Assembly (NCBI GenBank): GCA_022495995.1
Contig: JAFEMH010000926.1
Location: 496,001 to 560,000, forward strand
From: Adenophora triphylla var. japonica
Taxonomy: Eukaryota > Streptophyta > Magnoliopsida > Asterales > Campanulaceae
Direction of reading: 5' to 3'
DNA length: 64,000 bases
Of this stretch, positions 58,724 to 64,000 are shown piece after piece. Under the pieces are notes generated by a model. It searched no databases. It was not told where the DNA came from and saw only the letters and a list, made by a program, of their open reading frames with translations. Made by a program: the position numbers and the translations under genes. How positions within the stretch are numbered: the stretch's first letter is position 1; each line of letters begins with the position of its first letter.

Positions 58724-58945
58724 CTCCCTCCGTCCCGGCCGACTTAGGATTTATTTCCATTTTGGGCGTCCCACCCGACTTAGGACGGCCCAAAATGGAA
58801 ACCTTAAATCACTATTCTCTCCACTCATTCTCTCTCCTACATTATTTTAATACTCACAACAACATTATAATTTACTATTCCCTCCACTCATTCTCTCTCC
58901 TATTTTTAAATTACACTCACAACATTTACCTTTTCCTTAAGACCC
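58724..58945. mobile_element. Truncated Stowaway-like MITE
   Basis: It starts CTCCCTCCGTCCCGGCCGAC after TA. A partly repeated GACTTAGGA...CAAAATGGAAA segment follows. The usual interior blocks (CATTCTCTCTCCTA) run to about 58945, but no right terminal repeat is found. Confidence 0.6.
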
Positions 58946-59064
58946 ACTCTCTATATCGTATTTGAGACTTATATGAATTATATTTTGGGCTAAATCCATT
59001 GGTCCTTGCCCGATTATTATCAATGTTCGTATCTCGGTTTATACCGTTCACTATCTTTGGTTTA

Positions 59065-59250
59065 CTCACAGTTTCGCTCACGGTTTCACTCAAAATGTAA
59101 GTGAAACAGTTTCGCTCAAAATGTGAGTGAAACAGTTTCGCTCATTGGTTTGAGCGAAAATTTGCTCACCATTACAATGGTTGAATCATTTTTTCCTCAC
59201 TAGTTTACAAAGAATTTTATCCGGTGAACGAAAATTTGCTCACTATTACA
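59065..59250. repeat. Short tandem and inverted GTTTCGCTCA repeats
   Basis: A 26-bp unit (GTGAAACAGTTTCGCTCAAA...) is repeated at 59101 and 59127. Further partial and inverted copies (GAGCGAAAATTTGCTCACC; GAACGAAAATTTGCTCAC) lie nearby. It is non-coding. Confidence 0.55.
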
Positions 59251-59512
59251 CAGGGTTTATATATAACAACTAAATTCATCAATTTACCATTAAAATAATA
59301 ATTTTGAAAAAAAAACAGAAATAAATAACCACCACACAATAAGATTTGTTACATTCACCGTTTTATAATAAATGCATTTTTGTTTAGTTTGCTCCCAAAA
59401 AATCACATTTTTAAATAATAAAAAAAACGCTTAGTACATTTTTTTATCAAATCAATGCACAAATAAATAAAGTTACAGGACTAAAAATCATTGAAAAGTC
59501 AAATGCATTATG
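59251..59512. other. AT-rich DNA without recognisable feature
   Basis: I find nothing to support beyond low-complexity A/T runs. Confidence 0.5.
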
Positions 59513-59520
59513 TAACCGAG

Positions 59521-59941
59521 TAGGGATGGCAACGGGGCGGATACGGGGCGGGTTTGACCAAAACCGTACCCGCCCCTCAAAGAGCCCCCTAGTACCGAAC
59601 CCGCCCCGCCCCGCAAACTGGAGAACCCGTATCCGCCCCGCCTCACCCCGCACCACATGTAACAAAGGCAAGTCTGGACGTTAACTTGCACTCGCTTCAT
59701 ACACCAGATTGTCACTCAAAAAACATGTTAATCCAAATTCAAGATTCTTATTCAAAATGCCAATCAATCGTACATCAGAATTTGTATAAGCATTTTAATT
59801 AAGCTATCATATCATGAGATTTCAAAAGCAAAGATTTGAATCATAATTTTCAAGTGAATGAAAATTCGATCTTCCTTCTTCAATTTGTTTCAAAAGAAAA
59901 AATTTGAATCATAATCACAGAGGAAGACGTAGAAGCGACAT

Positions 59942-59978
<37 letters not shown>

Positions 59979-60408
59979 CTTACCATTCTAACCGGAGGAA
60001 GACGTAGAAGCGGCAGCCGGAGGAGGTCGTGGAAGCGGCGGCGGCGGAGTGGAAGTCGCCTGAGAGAGAGAAGCCGGCGTGGGTAAGGGTATCTAGATCT
60101 AGCGCCGCATCCTCTTCCTCTAACCTCTAACCCTAGAAATCAATTTGAGATTGAGATGATGAGAGAGAGAGCCGCGTATTATAACTTATAAGTTATAACT
60201 GGGGGTAAGGGTATTAGGTAATAATTAAAATGGGTGAGGGGTATTATAGTAATTACTGATATATAATAGTATGCGGGCGGGGCGGGGCCCCGCGGGTTGA
60301 GGGGTGAAACCGAACCCGCCGGGTTTTCAAAAAATGCTACCAAACCCGTCCCGCTACGGTGCGGATCGTCCCGGATACGGATCGGATTCGGACAAATTGC
60401 CATCCCTA
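59521..60408. mobile_element. Non-autonomous hAT element, 888 bp
   Basis: It has perfect 12-bp terminal repeats TAGGGATGGCAA and their complement at 60397-60408. The 8-bp target duplication is TAACCGAG (59513-59520 and 60409-60416). GC-rich subterminal CGGGGCGG/CCCGCCCCGC blocks lie at both ends. The centre (about 59900-60180) is different: a GA microsatellite (59947-59974) and purine-rich GGAGGAAGACGTAGAAGCGG repeats. No transposase is present. Confidence 0.88.
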
Positions 60409-60442
60409 TAACCGAGGGAGTACCTTTTAGAAATGACAATTA

Positions 60443-60610
60443 GGCTCCGTTTGTTTAGCGTAAAACATTTTTCGGAAAATGATTTCCGGCAAAATGTTTT
60501 CCGAAAAATAAGATAAAAATGAAGTTTTCCTCATTTTCTGATGCGAAACAAACACCGAAAAATGAGGAAAATATTTTTCAAAAAACATTTTTCCCCAAAC
60601 AAACGGAGCC
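60443..60610. mobile_element. Tourist-like (PIF/Harbinger) MITE, 168 bp
   Basis: Terminal repeats GGCTCCGTTTGTTT and complement AAACAAACGGAGCC are perfect over 14 bp. The 3-bp duplication TTA flanks both ends (60440-60442, 60611-60613), which is typical of Harbinger MITEs. The inner arms are also complementary (TTTTCGGAAAA...), giving a hairpin. Confidence 0.85.
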
Positions 60611-60618
60611 TTAGATTA

Positions 60619-60900
60619 GTTGTTTTTTTTAGCAAACAAACACAAACTTTCATTAATGAATTTAAAGAAAATGGCAATCCGGAATAGTTGGAGACTCATT
60701 ACAAAGTTGAAAATTTCTATGATGACATGCAATCATCGACAAACTATCCACCGGAAAGAAAAAGAATAACTCATCTCGAATGTTGAATGTTGAAACCCAA
60801 ACTTGAACCAACCCCCAATTGACGTTCCTTAAAAACGAACAACGATATGTGATGGTTAAATGCTTCTTCAATCATAACTTAAACACAACCCAATACTAGG
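60619..60900 (-). pseudogene. Possible LINE 3' end (5'-truncated)
   Basis: On the minus strand a 69-codon frame ends VDSLSMIACHHRNFQLCNES, resembling the last part of a plant LINE RNase H region. It is followed by an AATGAAAGTTTGTG-type 3' UTR and a short A-run (8 A) before the Tourist MITE. The 5' part is absent or unrecognisable. The resemblance is from memory and weak. Confidence 0.4.
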
Positions 60901-61646
60901 TCTCTGAGAACTACAACATGGAACAAATTGGACGTTGAAAACACGATGTTGTCATGCATTTGAGTCGACAATAAATGTCCGCCCAAGTATCTCAATCATA
61001 ACAACAAAAAGATGTACAAACACACACAAACCCTCAACAAGTCAACATAATGGAGAGAAGTAAAAAAACTGGAAGGTTTCAAACTCGAATAACGTGAAAC
61101 AAAGTTGTTTAAAAACTAAATTTCCTACATATCTCTAAAAATAAAAAAGTGAACTTTTATCGTTTTCATTTCATTGTGGGGTGAAGCAAATATTTTCTTG
61201 TCCCAAAAAGCAAAAATATGAATTTACTTTAATTTATGGTCAATTTGATTCAAAACTGACCAATAATTTATGAAAATTAATTGGCCTCACGAAGTTTAAA
61301 TTTTTTTCGTTATTATACACTAGTAAAAGCTCGTGTCCGAGGGAAAAGTTATTTTGAAAAAATAACTTTAGGATTCAAATTTTTGGAGGGAAAGATTATT
61401 TTGAAAATTAAGGGTAAAATTGGAAATAAAGAACCTTGGAAGAATTTGAGGGACAAAATGGGAAAAATTAATTGGTTACTGTTCATAGTACTGTTCATGG
61501 CAGTTGCCATTTATACTATAAATGGTATATATGAGTAATAACTTATAAAATATCAAAACAATAATTGAATTTTCATAAATTGCAGGTTTACTATTAATAA
61601 AGTAAAATTATGTCCTTTAATAAATATTGCAGTCCAATACCAAAGA
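60901..61646. other. Intergenic DNA with no supported feature
   Basis: An 85-codon frame at 61281-61538 has a hydrophobic tail but no family resemblance. The segment ACTGTTCATAGTACTGTTCA near 61480 is a short internal repeat. I do not call a gene here. CAA-containing sequence just before 61647 fits the context of plant tRNA genes. Confidence 0.45.
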
Positions 61647-61729
61647 GCTGGTTTGCCCGAGTGGTTAAGGGGGAAGACTTAAGATCTTCTGCACATAAGT
61701 GCGCGTGGGTTCGAACCCCACAGCCAGCA
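61647..61729 (+). tRNA. tRNA-Leu (anticodon UAA)
   Basis: The 83-nt gene folds as a class II tRNA. The acceptor GCTGGTT pairs with AGCCAGC, and the discriminator is A. The D region reads GCCCGAGTGGTTAAGG. The anticodon arm is GAAGA-CTTAAGA-TCTTC with anticodon TAA. A long variable arm (TGCACATAAGTGC) follows, then T arm GTGGGTTCGAACCCCAC. The A box and B box (GGTTCGAAC) are intact. There is no intron. A T-run at about 61751-61757 can terminate RNA polymerase III. It decodes UUA codons. All pairs hold, so it is probably functional. Confidence 0.95.
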
Positions 61730-61819
61730 AGCATGTGTTAAATGTTATTTATTTTTTTACACTTTCAGGAAATTATGTGTACTATATATGCATTGTTTTG
61801 CAACAATTTTAAGCAATTT

Positions 61820-61930
61820 CTCCCTCCGTCCCGTAATATATATTATTACATTTGACTTGTCAATATTTTTAATAAATTTGTTTTATTTATTTAAAAACGC
61901 TATATTTAATTTGTAACGTATCAAAAGAAA
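61820..61930. mobile_element. Remnant Stowaway-like MITE end
   Basis: CTCCCTCCGTCCCGTAATAT starts near 61820. Typical ACATTTGACTTGTCAATATT sequence follows. No matching right end is seen within the next few hundred bases. Confidence 0.45.
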
Positions 61931-62039
61931 AAAATACAAACATCTTATTGGGGCACTCTTATTCTCACTTTTCACACTGCTTAAATAATACATGCTAATG
62001 GTTAATATTGAAGTGAGGTATAAAAGATGTATAGTGATT

Positions 62040-62231
62040 TGAATTTATAATTTTCTTACAATGGGAGAGATGGTGATGGCTTTCGATGTTATCCGAGTTG
62101 TCTTCAAGGCAGCTCCATGCTCGAGGATAACGTGGCAGTCGTGGAAGTTGGGACCGTGGCCTCTTAGTTTTCTTGTTAGCCTTAGATATGAATAGATGGT
62201 GAGTGCCCGATCAAATTGATCGGGTCAGGTA
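62040..62231. other. Unassigned GC-richer sequence beside the plastid fragment
   Basis: Base composition is higher in GC than the flanks. The stretch ATGGTGATGGCTTTCGATG opens a short frame on the plus strand that I do not recognise. It may be more transferred or captured DNA. Confidence 0.3.
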
Positions 62232-62290
62232 GCTTCCTCGTCTCTGGGTGCCTAGGTATCCACGGTAAGCCTTTCTTCGGTTGAATCTCG
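62232..62290 (-). rRNA. Plastid-type 23S rRNA 5'-end fragment (nuclear insertion)
   Basis: On the minus strand the segment contains GAAAGGCTTACCGTGGATAC and then CTAGGCACCCAGAGACGAGG, which is the start of plastid 23S rRNA with a few changes. It breaks off after about 55 bp. The upstream AAGGGCGAGATTCAA also fits the plastid spacer next to rrn23. Surroundings are nuclear, so this is a small NUPT, not a working rRNA gene. Confidence 0.7.
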
Positions 62291-62481
62291 CCCTTAAAAG
62301 TCCCGTAGTAGCGGAGAGCGAAATGGGAGGGCGTGGGCGATGCCATACGAAAAAGGGAAGAGGATCGTCAAAACACCAAACCATCCAATGCAAAGACGAT
62401 TTTCAGTCCTGGTTATCCAGTATATTAGTGTTTTTTATGTTGTTCTTTCAAATCCATCCACCACCAATATGCATGTGGAAC

Positions 62482-63138
62482 CAGTGGCGGATCTACACCT
62501 AAATTATTGGTGGTGCCTATTCTTAATAAAAAAAAAACGCGAAACTAAAATTCAATACCTCTTCCTGAGCAAGTGAAACACTATTGTTTGCTTTATTTTT
62601 CTAGAGTTTTAGCATTTTATTAATAGAAATACCGAGTTTTGTGCTTTAAAAAATTGGTTTAATATTTAGATTGATTTGAGATATGTGTACGTAAATAGAA
62701 AATAATGAATTTTTTTTTGTTATACTTGCCAAAAATTTTAAAAAATATATGATGAAATTGATAAATGTAAATTATTCAAAAAAAATATTGTTATAATGTT
62801 AAAGTAATGAATTAACGATTGCAATAATTCATTAAAATATATTGCAAGGAAAAAAAATTAATTTGTTAATTAAACTTGAAAGAATAGGAGTAAAATACAA
62901 TGTTTGAAAGTAAAGGCCAAATAGGAAGGGAAGGAAATTCCAAAAAAGACTCGAAACGCTGGTGGTCCGGTAAACACACCTTAACAAGCAATTTCTATAG
63001 ACTCCTCCAACCGTTGGGACACAAACAATTTATATAAAAATGATACTATATTTATTATATGTACTAAAAATGTAATTTTTTTTTTTTTTTTTTTATGGTG
63101 CAATTGCACCATCAGGCACTATACCAAATCCGCCCATG
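62482..63138. mobile_element. Candidate non-autonomous hAT-like element
   Basis: The left end CAGTGGCGGATCTACAC and right end ATCCGCCCATG are approximate inverted repeats. Flanks TGTGGAAC (62474-62481) and TGTGGAAA (63139-63146) look like an 8-bp duplication with one mismatch. The interior is AT-rich with a long T-run (about 63078-63095) and no coding sequence. Confidence 0.45.
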
Positions 63139-63514
63139 TGTGGAAACCATTCTGGTGAGGAGCCCCTACTATGCTGTCTTGTAGTTTGTGAGCCAAATGG
63201 ATTGACAGCCATGTCAAATGTTTGTTGACCAGACTGAAACAGCAATACTGAGTTGGGGCGGACCTCATATTATTCTAAATGTTGATTTTCTTGTATCCGA
63301 ATTGACGAACCAAAAAGTAATAATAATAATCCACTACTATTATTAATTGAGTAAACTTACAAAAGGACAAAGTACAAGTGCCTAATGCACACACTCTATA
63401 AACTGCCATTCTGGAACCTAGCCATCAAAGACTAAGGCTGGACTCTTTTTCTTCCACAAATACACACCACCCACAAAGCCTTCCTACCTATTTATACTTA
63501 GCCTAGGTCGGTGA

Positions 63515-63828
63515 AGGTTACTTCACGATGTATCTCGATCCTTCCATCCACGGCGATGCAATTTCTTGAGGCAAATTAAATTTGGTGGATAAGGCTTGAT
63601 TCTTCCGGAAGCTTCCCAGCTCTTCATCAATTGTAGTGACCTTAGAAATTTTGGATTCTTCGAAAAGAGCATGTGGGCTGGAACAATGTAAAAGCCTCCG
63701 AAGAGTTCCCAACATATAAGTCGGTGTTGATTTCAACACTAAATGGGTGCACAAATTACACACAGTGGGACTCAAACCCATGTCTACAAGGATGAAAATC
63801 TTGCACTTACCAACTGAGCTAGGCATGC
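63515..63828 (-). mobile_element. tRNA-derived SINE-like sequence
   Basis: On the minus strand the head contains an A box-like TAGCTCAGTTGGTAAGTGC and a B box-like GGGTTTGAGTCCC, with tRNA spacing (63828 to 63767). It does not fold as a full tRNA. The body continues for about 250 bp toward 63515 with no clear tail. A 102-codon frame across it is probably chance. A decayed tRNA gene is the alternative. Confidence 0.5.
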
Positions 63829-63956
63829 TACTGGATTATGAGTGTGCACTTTGTAAAAATATTTTTAAAAGAAAATCTTTGTATTGGATGTAAGAGAGTA
63901 TTGGGTACAGGTGCACCCAATATGAGCAACGTAAATCCATATCTGGCTGTGCGTGC

Positions 63957-63976
63957 GTGTGAGAGAGAGAGAGATG
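63957..63976. repeat. GT/GA microsatellite
   Basis: A short GTGTGAGAGAGAGAGAGA run lies near the window end. A similar CGTGTGTGAGAGAGAG run occurs in the intron at about 1090-1112. Confidence 0.6.
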
Positions 63977-64000
63977 ATGCATGGGAAAAAATAAATCTTC

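Noticed and set aside
61281..61538. 85-codon frame with a hydrophobic C-terminus
   Set aside because: AT-driven Lys/Ile/Phe composition, no homology recognised, and no promoter or polyadenylation context.
63767..63828. Functional tRNA gene on the minus strand
   Set aside because: A and B box-like segments are present but the acceptor and anticodon stems do not pair.

Overview
This is plant nuclear DNA, almost certainly from an angiosperm and probably a eudicot. It is AT-rich and full of Stowaway, Tourist, Mutator and hAT MITEs, Ty1/copia and Ty3/gypsy LTR retrotransposons, solo LTRs and a full hAT transposon. It also holds one intact tRNA-Leu(UAA) gene and a scrap of plastid 23S rDNA. The only host protein-coding sequence I can support is the first coding exon of an ALA3-like P4-ATPase (lipid flippase) on the minus strand at 1133-1327; the rest of that gene would lie left of the window. 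I cannot name the species from the sequence.

Layout. 1-1949: ALA3-like exon 1, part of its intron and the upstream region. 1950-5850: MITE-rich intergenic DNA, including MITEs inserted into MITEs. 5851-15321: a Ty3/gypsy element of the Tat type (TSD TGTCT). It has lost gag, protease and half of RT but keeps dual RNase H, a broken integrase and a broken antisense additional ORF. 15640-16275: a decayed, reversed Tat-like LTR. About 16281-58720: a nest built in an old Ty1/copia element (Copia-1), which has been invaded by (a) a 26.1-kb tandem array of a gag-only gypsy element (16559-42681), (b) a hAT transposon (45880-49605), (c) a young Ty1/copia element (Copia-2, 49941-56260) and (d) a gypsy solo LTR (56444-58623). 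A MITE then interrupts its 3' LTR. 58722-64000: MITEs, a LINE-like 3' end, tRNA-Leu(UAA), a plastid 23S fragment, a hAT-like candidate and a tRNA-derived SINE-like sequence.

The most striking object is the array at 16559-42681. Five 2.75-kb LTRs alternate with four 3.09-kb internal regions that carry only gag (two CCHC knuckles). The whole block is bounded by one 5-bp target duplication (TAAAT). Neighbouring units share LTRs, so it behaves as one insertion that was later multiplied or inserted as a concatemer. Differences between the copies pile up at CAG, CTG and CCG/CGG sites, which in plants are CHG-methylation sites. Part of the apparent decay may therefore be long-read base-calling error rather than biology.

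No host pathway or operon logic applies. The elements are related by insertion order, and by probable trans-dependence: the gag-only array needs an outside pol, and Copia-2 lacks gag and protease. All boundaries with TSDs were read directly; lineage names are inferred from motifs.
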